Origin: Entomortierella parvispora
Lineage: Eukaryota; Mortierellomycota; Mortierellomycetes; Mortierellales; Mortierellaceae
Length of the DNA stretch: 64,000 nt
Assembly: GCA_963573315.1 (NCBI GenBank)
Contig: OY752143.1
Span: 2,418,001 to 2,482,000, forward strand
Reading direction: 5' to 3'
Of this stretch, positions 15,362 through 26,844 are shown in pieces (position 1 is the first letter of the stretch; the number at the start of each line of letters is the position of its first letter). Below the pieces are notes generated by a model. That model searched no databases and was not told the DNA's origin. It saw only the letters and a list, made by a program, of their open reading frames with translations. Position numbers and translations under genes: made by a program.

Positions 15362-16552
15362 TCATGGGGATGGCGTGTTGCTGTAGATGCTGAAGAGTTG
15401 GGAAGAGTCCTTGGCAAGTTCAATGCGGATCCGCCCGTGGGGCCCTGGAGATACATCGATAAACTCACCATCAACGCACAGTCGCCCTGCCACGGGCGTT
15501 TCGATCTCAACTACCTTGGCTTTGTAGTACTCGACCTTGTCGTCTCCAATATGTTTGTGGCCTTCTTTCCCGGCTGCGCCGAGGATTTCCAGGATTTTCC
15601 CTCGACCGACATTCTGCACCGCCAATACATCCAGCCAGGCGTCCGATGTTTGAGCAAGGGGGGTTGGAGAAAATCCAGGCTCGAGGAATGCCTGCTTTGA
15701 AATCATCAGGTATGTAAACGGTCCTGGAAGTGACAGAGTGACGGCGTCTGCCCCACTAATACCTCCATCAGGATGGTCTTGATGTTGCGACTCTGCTGCA
15801 AATGGCGTCAGTGCTTGTAGGTTTGCATCGTACTTTTGAACTGGTCCTTGTAAATCCACCCGGGCAGCGTACTGCTTCAAGAAGGCGATATTCTTTAGAG
15901 CAGAGACCTTAAATCGGTCATTGCCAAGGAATCGAAGGCCATCTCCGTCATGGACCGTGGAACAGTGTAACCCAAAGCTGTTAACAACAAGTGTATGAGT
16001 TTGCACAATCCAGCCATTGCCATCTTGACTCGACTCTTGGCGTGTGGAGACCGACATGATCCTCATAGGAATAGGGTGTTTGCTTCTGGATCGCAAGAAA
16101 CAGCCCAGGGCTTCAAGTACCGTAGTGTGCCCGAGACTGGTTGCAATGGCATTTCCACTACCCAGGGGAATCACTGACAGGTCGATCCTTGGATTCGATA
16201 GGTCCGAAACCGGCCTCTCTTCGAGTCCATCGAGAACTCCGTTGACGATCTCGTAGACAGTACCATCCCCGCCGAGGATCATGATCCGTAACGAGGCATT
16301 TGGATCGAGCGCGCCGCCGACTTGTCCTGAAACTTGAGCAGCGTCATTCAGAAACTGCTGGATATTCTCTTTGAAGTAGAGTCGAGCATGGTCTCGGCCT
16401 GTTGTCTCGATAACGCGGTAAGGCACGGCGGCGCTCGCTAGGGCTGGCTCGATTATGTTTGTGAACTGCTCCTTGCCTTGCTTCCTTCCTGCATTGGGAT
16501 TGAGAACCACAATCACCGGATGGGCCGTTTGAATGGGGACAGGGAACTGCAT
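15362..16552 (-). CDS. Diacylglycerol/sphingoid-base kinase-like lipid kinase
   Basis: A single exon of 396 residues. The DAG-kinase catalytic fold (ATP-NAD-kinase-like) is clear: VIVVLNPNAGRKQG near the start, the nucleotide-binding MILGGDGTVYEIVNGVL, and VIPLGSGNAIATSLGH. A C-terminal beta-sandwich ends with RLCVDGEFIDVSPG. There is no C1, PH or transmembrane segment, so it looks like a soluble LCB-kinase/YegS-like enzyme that phosphorylates a lipid hydroxyl; the exact lipid is not readable. The ATG at 16552 sits directly before the first conserved strand. The frame is open upstream but without another ATG near conserved sequence. The CDS starts 95 bp from the F-box start codon on the same strand. 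Confidence 0.88.
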   Translation of the reverse strand: MQFPVPIQTAHPVIVVLNPNAGRKQGKEQFTNIIEPALASAAVPYRVIETTGRDHARLYFKENIQQFLNDAAQVSGQVGGALDPNASLRIMILGGDGTVYEIVNGVLDGLEERPVSDLSNPRIDLSVIPLGSGNAIATSLGHTTVLEALGCFLRSRSKHPIPMRIMSVSTRQESSQDGNGWIVQTHTLVVNSFGLHCSTVHDGDGLRFLGNDRFKVSALKNIAFLKQYAARVDLQGPVQKYDANLQALTPFAAESQHQDHPDGGISGADAVTLSLPGPFTYLMISKQAFLEPGFSPTPLAQTSDAWLDVLAVQNVGRGKILEILGAAGKEGHKHIGDDKVEYYKAKVVEIETPVAGRLCVDGEFIDVSPGPHGRIRIELAKDSSQLFSIYSNTPSP

Positions 16553-17533
16553 TTGGACTGCGGACTTGAAATGGGCACGAGGGATGCAGCACAAGGACGA
16601 GGTGGATGACACGAATGGACCCAACTTTTTTTTTTTTTTTTCATCGAAACGGCAGAGGCACCGCACCCTTTCACCACGTGGGAACTGGAATTTGAAATTT
16701 GGTGTCACAGCCTGGCAGGGAAAGGGACGGATGTCATCGAACGTCGACGCGTCGTGGTGCATGTTCACCACCACAAGAAGTAGATCATCATCACGGACAC
16801 AGTAACGCACCGTTGCAGGCAGGTAACAGCTCGCCTGCCTGCCTACGCCTCTCCTTTGTCCATCTGCTACTGCCCTGGAGGACGTATGAGAAGTATGGTG
16901 AGAGTGTTCTAAAGGAGTTGCTCCTTCTGTCGCTCTTCATTTTCTGCAGCCACTACTGCTCCTGAACGTGACACTTCTTTCCCGCTCCGTGAAAACAGAA
17001 GAGCCAAGAGAGAAGCTAGGAAAGATCAAGGCCGCTCATTGACATCCCAAGGCTTCCAAACATTCACTTTCAAGGAATAACCGTTGATGGCCATCCCACT
17101 GGGTGCTATCGTCAGCTTATCATTCCATCCTCTCTTCAATTGATAAATACGGTCTTTACGGTCCTGTTCTGCAAGGATGCTCTTTTTTTTCCTTGATGCC
17201 ATGATTGTCCTCCTTCCTACCTCTATACCCTACAACTCGTCAAGAATATCCCATATCAACAAGTCTCTTTCTCTGCCTAGACGTTTGTTCTTTCGCCGCT
17301 TCTTTTTCAAGTCATCTTTCGTTTCCCCTCTTGCTCTCACCATCAATTCCGCCACACTGGATCATCAATTTCATCAGTCCAACCCCCCGCGACCCTGCAA
17401 GCCGTCTGCAGTTTACGAATCGGGTTCTACAGTAACGCAGTGTGACGACAGCTCGCTGCATTCAACTGCGCCAAGTTTCCATAGCTACTCTGAAGCTTTG
17501 ACCTTTGTTCAACTCTACTCTCCGAAAACGACC
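16553..17533. promoter_or_regulatory. Divergent promoter region, lipid kinase / permease
   Basis: This 981-bp gap separates two divergent starts. Visible: a T-run at 16626-16641, a CACGTG E-box at 16675-16680, and pyrimidine-rich sequence before the permease start. No gene was recognised. The right half may include permease 5' UTR. Confidence 0.5.
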
Positions 17534-19722
17534 ATGTCAGAAGTTGAACTTCAGTCGCAGGAGCGGACTTGTTTGGGGGTAAGCATTCAGTATACAGCTA
17601 TCTCACTCAATTGCCAATAACAACCACCCTAACCGAACCGCCTATGGTTCTTGTCGTGCAGTCAATTGCCAGAACTTTGGCACCATTGCAGGCATTGGCC
17701 ACTACTGTTACTGTCACTTCAGTGATATCTGGTGTTGTACCTTTGACCCAAGTCGCTCTATCCTCTGGTGGTCCCGTCATGATGGTATTTGGCTTTGCCT
17801 TTGCCAGCATGATGGCCTTCACTATTGCGCTGTCTCTTGCGGACATTGCCTCCGGATTTCCTGGTGTGAAGGGTGGCTTAATCGAGTACAGCCGCCGTCT
17901 TGCACCAGAAAAATACAGCCGGCTGTCCTCCTGGGTAGTTGGATGGCTTCATTTCTTTGCCTTTGTAAGATCAGGAAAAGTGCTCACCGTTGATGTACGG
18001 ATTCGTATTCAAGTGATCCTAGAAACTGTTTGTGCTCACACATTCTATTCTTCTCCCTGCCTTTCTTTTCGGATACTTATTTCTGTGCTCCAGGCCACAG
18101 GAGCTACAAGCTGTGCCTTCTCTTTTGCTCTGTTCGCGACGAGTGCCATCGAAATTGCGACTGGAGCAGTCCCTCAGCGGTGGGTCACAGTGCTGATTCA
18201 TTGCATCGTCAGTGTGGCCTTTGGTGCCATCAATGCATTTCATATTAATGCCGACTTGGCCTCGGGTATTTTATACTTTGTATTTGGAAGAGGTTGTTTT
18301 TACGGTGACTCTTTGATCTGAGCTAATCTATCGTTTGTCCTCCTTTGATCATTGCCCTCAGCTGTGTGGCATGTCCTTGGTCCGATCGCTGTGCTTCTGA
18401 CCATCGCCATATCATCCACACACCCTCCTCCTCCATCCTGGGTGTTCACTCATTTCGAGAATCAAACGGGATGGACAAATTCGTTTTATGTGACCCTTCT
18501 CGGTTTGATTCAAGTAAGCAAGATCATAAGAAACGTGATACCATCGTTGCTTGATTACTGAACTGCCTCGTCTTGACCCTTACGTACTGGAATCTCCTAG
18601 GGTGCATTCACAATGACTGGATATGATGCTCCTATACACACCTCGTACGGGATCAAAAACGCTGCCTGGAAAGTGCCTCAAGGAATCCTCTATGGGTTCT
18701 TGGTTTCCTTTATCATGGGTGAGATCATCATCCTGACGCTCCTCTTTGGTATCAATGACATCCACGCAGTCATCAACCCGGTCATCTCGGGTATCTCTGC
18801 GGTCGAGATCTTTGTTCATCTCGTCAGCTCCTTTGGGACGACCTGTATTCTGGTCATTTTTATCGGGACCTTCTTCTTTTGTGGCCAAGGGATTCTGAAA
18901 GCGTGCAGCGAGATTGGACTTGAACTCGCCGTCAATGGGGCCTTTCCAAAGTCGGAGTATTTGTCGAAAGTGGGTAGGCATGGTCAACCTGCGAGAATAG
19001 GATGGCTTTGTGTGGGTCTATCATGTGGTCTCGGAATGCTCTACCTGGGCAACTTGACACTATTAGGAGCCATGTCGTCAGCCGTTGCGATCGAGCTAAA
19101 GTAAGCACCTTTACTTGCCTATCTTACCCTTCTGCTGCCTCTTTCTGTTAAATGATGCCAATGGGAGCAAATTGTTTTGTTGGAGCCGTTTCGGAAACTC
19201 GAACATCAATCTCCTTGTTGTTATTGTTCGAAGGATCACAGTTTACTGACCTCTCTTTTGTTTTCTCCTTCTCAATCTGGCCACAATAGTCTCGTGTATT
19301 CAGTCCCCATCGCACTGAGACTTTTCTTCCCGAACCCGACGCGTTTTCAGCCTGGTCCGTTCAGTCTTGGCCGCTACAGTCGCCCATTGGCTATGGTTGC
19401 GATTTGGTGGTCTTCTTTGGGTGTCTTTATCTTTTCTCTTCCCGGGGTGTATCCGATCACGGCAGAAAACATGAACTACGCCAGCATTCTCTTGTCCTCG
19501 ACCTTGACTTTTATCCTTGGCTACTGGCACCTTTCCGCCAAGAATTGGTTCGGGGTCCAGAAGAAGCAGTCAGAGTTTCATGATGAGAAGCGAGCCCGAA
19601 GGGTGGCCGAGCGCGGATTGCCCATGGTGATTGTGACGGATGGACCGATGCAGGAGACGGATTTGGACGAGATTGAGGACTGGCTTGACCACCTTGAGCG
19701 TGATCTGCGAGACATGAAGTGA
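17534..19722 (+). CDS. APC-superfamily amino-acid permease (ACT/GABA-permease type)
   Basis: Six exons (17534-17578, 17662-17964, 18094-18292, 18362-18513, 18601-19100, 19290-19722) give 543 residues. Typical APC features: SVISGVVPLTQVALSSGGPV in the first helix pair, the ADIASGFPGVKGGLIEYSRR loop, TGYDAPIHTSYGIKNAAWKVP after helix 6 (family motif of substrate-gating permeases), and GILKACSEIGLELAVNGAFP. About twelve hydrophobic segments are spread along the protein. It closely resembles fungal GABA/choline/polyamine permeases (UGA4/HNM1 group), but the substrate cannot be assigned. The C-terminal tail is charged and cytosolic. The 15-codon first exon is short but in phase. Confidence 0.92.
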
Positions 19723-20305
19723 GGAGCGAGTTCTCCTTTGTTCCCTCCTCCGCTGTACTTGTATCCTCTATATATTTAAATAATCACAGTCACCAATATC
19801 TGGAAAGATCTTTGATATGAACAGTTGTTCGAGACTCAAGGAGAACTTCAGCGACTTGACAAACAACTCAGGAGCATTGAATGCAGGCACGCCAGTTTGG
19901 CACCTGACTGAGCCTTGCATTGTGCGCAAGGTCCATCTCTGGAAGCATTTTGCCGAGGTACCTGAATGATGAGGGGATGGGCCTGCTGCGTTGTGGTTCC
20001 ACTGCTCCTCGTGATGTCTCCAGGAGTGTTTTGTCCGACACGGAGCCCTTGTTTTTGTTGAAAGGAGCAGGTTCCATTCTGCTCTGACCTAACCGGTTGG
20101 GTCTCCCTCGAGGGGTCTCCTTTTTCTCAGCTCTCAAACACATCAGACCGTTGCCTTCCCCAGTTCCTCAGTTGGGGGAAGCGGGCGAGCATGAGCAAAC
20201 GCACCCGCCAAGTGCAACCAATGGATTCCTCAGACACGCAAGCTACGGATTCTTTTTTCCTTCTCCTTGAACTGGAACCTCCTGGCTGATAACAAAGAGC
20301 CTCAC

Positions 20306-20336
<31 letters not shown>

Positions 20337-20692
20337 GCACGAAAGATGCATTTCAATCTAAACTAAACCTACCAGTGGATCACGGCTCGAACCCTCGATT
20401 GTCTCCCCCGCCCATGCCTTGCCATCTCCATGCCTTGCTCGTCCCCCTGCCTAACAACCACCCAATGCATGGTCAAAGGACGGAAGGATGATATCGTACG
20501 TTTGTATAAATGCAAGAGCAGTCCGCACAATGCAAACCCTCACCCATCCACCCCCCACTTGATCCAGCAAACCTCCATCCCGTCTGTCGTTGTTTTCACC
20601 CCAACTTTCTCCCCCAACTCGCTGTTTAACATTCATTTCTCTTCCACGACCCTCGCTTGTGTCACCCAGCAATTAACACAAAGACAACAACA
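19723..20692. promoter_or_regulatory. Gap with A-tract and TATA-type promoter for the small gene
   Basis: This 970-bp gap holds permease 3' sequence, a long A-run (20310-20335), and TATAAAT at 20505-20511, placed 182 bp before the ATG at 20693. CCAAT at 20462-20466 lies about 40 bp upstream of the TATA. The TATA spacing supports a real promoter for the small downstream gene. Confidence 0.55.
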
Positions 20693-20995
20693 ATGACAGG
20701 CCTCGAAAACTTGACCCCGGTTCACTCACCAGGCACGCAGTCCCACGCTCAATTCCAAAAGGCTCAACAACTGACCCCGCCGCCCTCGCCTCCCCACTCT
20801 CGTGCACCGTCAATTGCAGCCTCAGGGCCATTGTCGAGTCTGAAGAGCGAGGTCAAAGAGGTCACGATCGTCAAAAAACAAGACCCAAAGTCATCCGCGT
20901 CAAAGTTGACGTTCGAGAAACCTGGCTGGTTGAAGGAGCATCTGGAAAGAGCAAAGACGCTCGCTGACCCTACCGATACCACTCTAGAAGTTTGA
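20693..20995 (+). CDS. Small orphan protein, 100 residues
   Basis: An uninterrupted ORF starting MTGLENLTPVHSPGTQ. The first half is Pro/Ser-rich with a TPPPSPPHS block suited to proline-directed phosphorylation. The second half is more ordinary, with ASKLTFEKPGWLKEHLERAK forming a probable amphipathic helix. I do not recognise the family. Support for a real gene: a TATA box and CCAAT upstream, an AAATAA-type poly(A) region at about 21058, and a composition unlike the flanking low-complexity DNA. It lies 201 bp upstream of DPH6 on the same strand, so it could in principle share the DPH6 promoter region. Confidence 0.5.
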   Translation: MTGLENLTPVHSPGTQSHAQFQKAQQLTPPPSPPHSRAPSIAASGPLSSLKSEVKEVTIVKKQDPKSSASKLTFEKPGWLKEHLERAKTLADPTDTTLEV

Positions 20996-21196
20996 AAACA
21001 AACAAGAAGCAAGCAAACAAGCATCCACCAAAAAGTCCTTATAAACTAGTCTACTACAATAAATAATATGTAATACTTTCCGGTCACATGATCCGTGATT
21101 TATCTTTGATTTTTTAAAAAAGAAAAAAAAAAAAAAAAAAAGTTGGAACGTGTCTGGACGGCGTCCATTGTCCCTTTCGCTTCTAACAACTCTGCC

Positions 21197-24145
21197 ATGA
21201 AAGTCATTGGATTGATCAGGTACTTTGCGGAATGGATCACCGCTCAATAAGAAGCCACCGCACTGAATGCATGACTGCCTCATGTCGATGCTAATACATC
21301 CCATTCTACGTGTTGCATACAACTCTTGAAAAAAAAAAGTGGTGGAAAGGATAGTTTCTACAACCTGATGCAATGTGTCGCCAATGGGCACACAGTCATT
21401 GCATTAGGAAACCTGCATCCTGCTCCTGTTGATAACAAAGGTATGGCTCTACCCCATTTGCTACAAAGTTCCTCTCTCTGGCTAGGGCCAATTGGTCTGA
21501 TATTCAATTATTCTCCATGACAATAGATGAGCTGGACTCGTATATGTATCAGACAGTGGGTCACGATGTAATCCATCTCTATAAGGAATGCATGGAGCTG
21601 CCACTTTACCGTCAGGAGATCAGAGGGAGCCCTGTAGAGCAAGGATCAGACTATGTCAAAACAGATCAGGATGAGACTGAGGATCTCTTTACCCTCCTGC
21701 AGGTCGCAAAGGCAGCCCACCCAGATTTGGAGGCTGTGAGCGTGGGCGCCATCCTCTCCAACTACCAGAGAATCCGCGTTGAGAATGTGTAGGTTCAATT
21801 GTGAAAATCGGGATTATTCCGGTAGATTGCTGGACTGTTGATGTTGTTGGCTTTTTTTTTTTTTTACTAAAAGGTACTTTTTTTCTTTTGTCATTCAGGT
21901 GCGGACGTCTTGGGTTGGTGGCGTTGTCATACCTTTGGCAAAGAGATCAGGAGGAACTTTTACAGGAGATGGCAGCAGCAGGTGTCAATGCAATCTTGGT
22001 CAAAATTGCCGCTATGGGACTCAAAAAACAACATTTGGGAGTATCCATCGGTGATATGTTTCCCTACCTTCAAAGAATGAACCAGGAGTTTGACTTGCAT
22101 ATCTGCGGCGAAGGTGGTGAATATGAAACCATTACGTTGGACTGTCCTTTGTTCAAGAAGAAAATCGTCATGTAAGGCTCGGATTCATAAACATGTTGCA
22201 CTTTTAACATTCGGGATGACTGACTTTTTTTTAATAGTGATGAATCGGAGGTTATTCTACACTCGGACGACGCGTTTGCACCAGTGATGTATTTGCGATT
22301 CAAAAAATTACATGTGGAAAAGAAATCAGAGGATGAAGTGGACCCAGATTGGATATCGGATATGAACTTGAACCCTACTTGGGAAGCAGATTCAACCACG
22401 AAGGCCATTGAGACCATTGTGATGTCAAAACAGGATGAGCAATTGGATGATTCAAACGACATTTCGGCTTTCAGCACCAAGGAGAGCTCAGGCGGCAGCG
22501 ATGAAGAGTATAATACCTTGGTGAACCACGACTCCAGGTTTTCGAGCCATAATGGGGATATTCTCTGTGCCATTGGGGGCATCACTGCCTATGAAGTCAC
22601 GTCGGTTGATCACGAGTGCCACATGAGCATAGCGGAGGAAACAGCGGTATGCCTGAGAAATGTTCAAGGTAAAGCGCTGGTTTCATGAATATCGATCGCT
22701 TTGCCACCCGTTGGTCTCTACTAACATTGTAGTTTCCATCTGAATATTAGCTCGCCTTGCAAAGATTGGGCTCTCTTGGACCGAGGTTGTTTTCATGCAA
22801 GTGTTTGTCTCCAACATGGCTGACTTTGGAGTTGTCAATGGAGCTTACAAGAACTTCTTTGGGATCAACCCACCACCTCGTGCCTGCGTCGGTGCCTCTC
22901 TTCCTAAGCCGTGGCGCATTCAAGTAAACTGCATAGCCATCTGGAAGGAGGCAACCATGCCAACCAGGCAGACGCTCCATGTTCAAGGCATGTCCTATTG
23001 GGCTCCAGCCAATATTGGACCTTATTCCCAGGCTACAGAGGTAAGTGGTGCTATCATTGACGAGGAGGTTGTCGTGAGACAATGAAAGCTCACGCTGCCA
23101 AGTATTCCCATGTAATATCGTAGCAAGCATATCATGGATTCATTGCTGGACAAATCGGAATGGAGCCATCGACTTTGAACATCCCAGTGCCAGCCTCATT
23201 GGCGAAAGAAACAGCATTGTCATTGCGTAACTTGGCCCAGATTGCTGCGGTTCGAAAGGGAGATCTTTGCCACAGGACCGCCTTGTGTATCGCCTACGTC
23301 AACAATCCAGCTCATTTTGAGCCAGTGCAGGCGGCATGGGAACGTGTTTCAAACAAGGTACCTGGGTGTATCTAGCACTTTACATCGCACAGTAACCTCT
23401 GCTTTCTTTGCTAACTCTGACCCTCACTACACAGGAAACACGTCCACCCTTCTTGGCTATTAGTATGCCGTCATTACCAAAAGGCGCTCAGGTCGAATGG
23501 CAGGTGGTGATGCACCATGGAAAAGTGTATGCTGACAAAGTTGTAGAGGATACTGGATATGATACCGATGATGACGACATGTACCAGTTGGAAAAGCGCG
23601 TTCTTCAACCCACCGTTCTCTCCTTGTACCATGAGCCCACGCCCTGTGAGGATACTGGAGCTTCATCCTGGAAAGCCGAGACCTCTTCTTGGTTCCTATC
23701 CCCGATTTTAATGGCGCTCTCGGTTGTCAGGATCCCGGAGAAATCATCCTTGATCTCTCAACTATCGTCCTTGTCAATTTCAACCGACAATAAGGAAAAC
23801 GCGCCGGGCATGAAGACTATCAAGGATATGATGGCCATGATGGTCCAAGGTCTTGACCGGATCTTGAAGAGCCATCTTTGTGTTGCTGCTGGCCCGGGTG
23901 TTGAGAATGGATGGGATGACGTTGTGGCCATGACCCTTTACTACACTGAATCTCTTTCTGGATACCGCAAGTTGTTGGAACCAACGTTTGAAACTTTACT
24001 TTCGGCATTCGCAAAAGAACCCAATGGCCAAGGCAACGTGGCCGTAACCTTAGTTCCTGTGCAGGCCATCGCTGGCGGCGGCCTTTTGGCGCTTTCGTTG
24101 CATGCCTTCGGGAGGACACCAACAGTGCCTGGTTTGCTTCAATAA
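21197..24145 (+). CDS. DPH6: Diphthine--ammonia ligase DPH6 (ATPase plus two RidA/YjgF-like domains)
   Basis: Eight exons (21197-21219, 21340-21440, 21527-21788, 21899-22171, 22238-22668, 22751-23040, 23124-23357, 23435-24145) give 774 residues. Exons 1-2 join to make the PP-loop ATP-binding motif ISGGKDSFYN. Further signatures are AILSNYQRIRVENVC, LGVSIGDM, the EGGEYET motif and LDCPLF. The C-terminal half has two RidA/YjgF-like domains (VFVSNMADFGVVN, PPRACVGASLP; then a second with ERVSNKETRPPFLA), the eukaryotic fusion layout of yeast YLR143W. It amidates diphthine on elongation factor 2, the last step of diphthamide synthesis. The acceptor of intron 1 is a pure A-run followed by AG, without a pyrimidine tract, yet the conserved SGGKDS needs exactly this junction. 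Confidence 0.95.
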
Positions 24146-24303
24146 AACTACTTTTTTTTTTTGGACCAAGCACGCCTGGGCTAAAGCGGATCAAAATTTA
24201 CGGTTCGAATTTTTGCATCTTTACGTTCTTTTTGGCGTTTCACCCAATTGACTTGATCAGGACAAGCACATCGCCATTCACAGGCAGCCCTTGGCCGAAG
24301 AGG

Positions 24304-26606
24304 ATGGAACTAACGCAGTTGAAGCAGCGCCATGCGCAGGAGCAGCATACCCAGGCTCAGGAACAACAACAAGCCCAGGAACAGCTTCAGCAGCATCAAC
24401 AGCAGGAATTCCAGGAACAGCAAAACACATTCTTTCGGCTGCAACAGGAACAACAACATCAACCGACAATCCAAAGGGAGCATGAGATGCTAATGTTGCA
24501 GCAGGCATGTGCTCTCGCCGAGAAGATGTACCTGCAGCAGCAACAGCATCTCTTGCACACGCAACAACAGGACCGGGAACGAATGCAGGAACGTCATTGG
24601 CATGAGGAGCAGCTTCTGATTCAACAGCTTCAACACCTGGAACAGCAGCAACTGTACCAGCAACAGGAGCAGCACCAGCAACAACAGCAACACCAACAAC
24701 ATTACCAACACAATGGACACCAGCAATACCAACCGCAGCAACAACAACAATTCCACCAACTACAGCATCAAGGACACTCACCTCACCAACAACACGCTAC
24801 TTTCATACACCCACCGCAGTCAGGACACGGACACCCTGCTCTGCAGCATGGCGCGCAAACTGTGGCCCCTCTATCTAATACCCAGCACCAGCCTCTGCAT
24901 CAGCCGCAGCAGCAATATAGCCCGCAACATACACCGCCTGGAGTGCACATGCACCATCAACCGCACCAACCGCATCAAGGCCAAAACTACCACCCTCCAC
25001 AAACACCAGAAAGCAGTAAACCCGAAGATGCAATGGACGTCGATGATGAAGTACAAATCAACACGATCACTTCGACAATTTCCAGTTTACGTCATTCAAT
25101 GCCAGTGGACATCGATTCTGTTTCCTCTTGGGCATCTGGATCAGGGGACAACGGCTCTGGAGATGATGGAGATCCTCACGCCATCGTGATCTTGGATACC
25201 AACGTTTTGATTTCCCACCTCAACTTTATTCAGTCCCTGATCGACGCCCATGGAACTTCGATCTCAGATGTCAAGAAGAGCTCCTCGAGGCCAGGTAGTC
25301 CACAAGAACCGAGAATCATCTTCATCGTCCCATGGGTAGTTGTTCGTGAATTGGATGGCTTGAAAGGCAACCGTAACCATGGAGGCGGAGGCGAAGTGGA
25401 CTTGGGCGAGAAGGCTCGGCGCGCTATTCGATATATTCACGAGGAGATGGAGAAACCGGTAGACAAACGAAAGCTCCGAGGACAGAAAATCAGCGAGTGC
25501 ATGGAGAAGCAAGATGTAAGTACCCTATATTTTTTTTTCCGTTCGCCTTTACCAATTGCTGGACGATCGCTTGAAATACGAGAGTTCACATGGAATACAA
25601 CCCTCTCTTTTGGTACCAATAGCAAAATGATGATTATATCCTAGACTGCTGCAGATACTTCAAAACTGCATACCCCGACGATCAAAGGACTCGAGTGAAT
25701 CTGTTCTCAAATGATAGGAACCTCTGTGTCAAAGCATTGATTCACGAAATCAAGACGATATCGCGTGACAAGGTCAATTTAGAGGTCAAGGCTGTCCTGT
25801 CAGTCATTTTGGGGCAACAGGAGACGAAGAAGGAGGAACCCCGCCAAGCTATGGATATGACGATGATCGACGGCAATGATGATGAGGACATGACAGCAAG
25901 TACACCGAGTCGTCCCTTACCAGAAAAGCCGTCTCTGTCTCGGACCTCATCATCCGGTGTCTCTATTATATCAGGAGGCAGCCGAGGAACATACCGAACG
26001 GAGGTGAATGAAAGAGAACTTCAGAGGATAAAGTCGGGACCAAAGACTGTAGAGGCACCTCGAGGAATGGACCCGGAGCTGTTCAATCTGACCTCACATG
26101 TGATCAGGAATCTGCGATTGTATTTTGAATTTGCGGTACCGGATCATCTCGGGTCCATATACGGTTCGGATTGGAAGATCATGACGGACTACGACAGGAC
26201 AATGGTCAAAGGCGAGGATCTAGCCTATGACTGCAAGCGATTGGCTCAACCTATACAGCTGGTTCTGAGGAATTGGGCCCTCTTTGCAGATCTCTATGGG
26301 GGTTCAGATCGAGCTTCCAAAGCCAAGAACCATATGACGCAGGTTCAATCGTTTGTGAAGTCTTGGGACAGAGTTGAGACTTTTGGATTGGGAAAGGTTT
26401 ACAAAAAGGACTTGGTCGCGTTCTTGAATGACGTCGACGCGGTCTTGGTTGGCCTTATGACCAAGCCTACCAAGAGCGGCCGATCGTCCTCACAACCTTT
26501 GAACTCATCGGCCATGGATACGGACGCAGCAAAGTATTATGACGCGTCTAGCCGTATCCAGTTGATGAAGAATTGGAAAGCCCATTGCAATGCACTCTCC
26601 GATTAG
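24304..26606 (+). CDS. SWT1: SWT1-like PIN-domain endoribonuclease with Gln-rich N-terminus
   Basis: Two exons (24304-25515 and 25623-26606) encode 731 residues. Residues ~1-260 are strongly Gln/His-rich. The PIN nuclease domain starts near residue 290 (VILDTNVLISHLNFIQ) and continues with IIFIVPWVVVRELDGLKGN, ARRAIRYIHEEME and, after the intron, NDDYILDCCRYF and VNLFSNDRNLCVKAL. The acidic residues expected in a metal-dependent PIN site (DTN, ELDGL, ND-D, SND) are present. The C-terminal domain is helical, as in SWT1. Yeast Swt1 cleaves aberrant unspliced mRNPs at nuclear pores. The ATG at 24304 is used; the frame is open a little further upstream but without an ATG. Confidence 0.85.
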
Positions 26607-26844
26607 TCATCAATAAAATGATAGAATTTCTTTTTTTTTACTTTTTTGGACTTGGAGGGTTTAGTGTGGCGCTATTTGATTCTATGACCCACCGTGCCAT
26701 TCCTCTCCTTCGCCCTTACGAGGCATTTGGTACATTATTGGATCTACAAGAAACTGAAAGGTATGTCACCCGTTTATTTTTGGGGGTAGTGAATGGATCT
26801 AAGCTGAATAACTGATGATGGAAAAAAGTGATCAAAAGAGGGAT

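Noticed and set aside
24232-24303. Upstream extension of the SWT1-like frame
   Set aside because: It would start at TTG; the first ATG is at 24304 and leads directly into the Gln-rich arm.
24278-24781. Minus-strand Val/Ala-rich frame opposite the SWT1 N-terminus
   Set aside because: Antisense of Gln repeats; no motifs.
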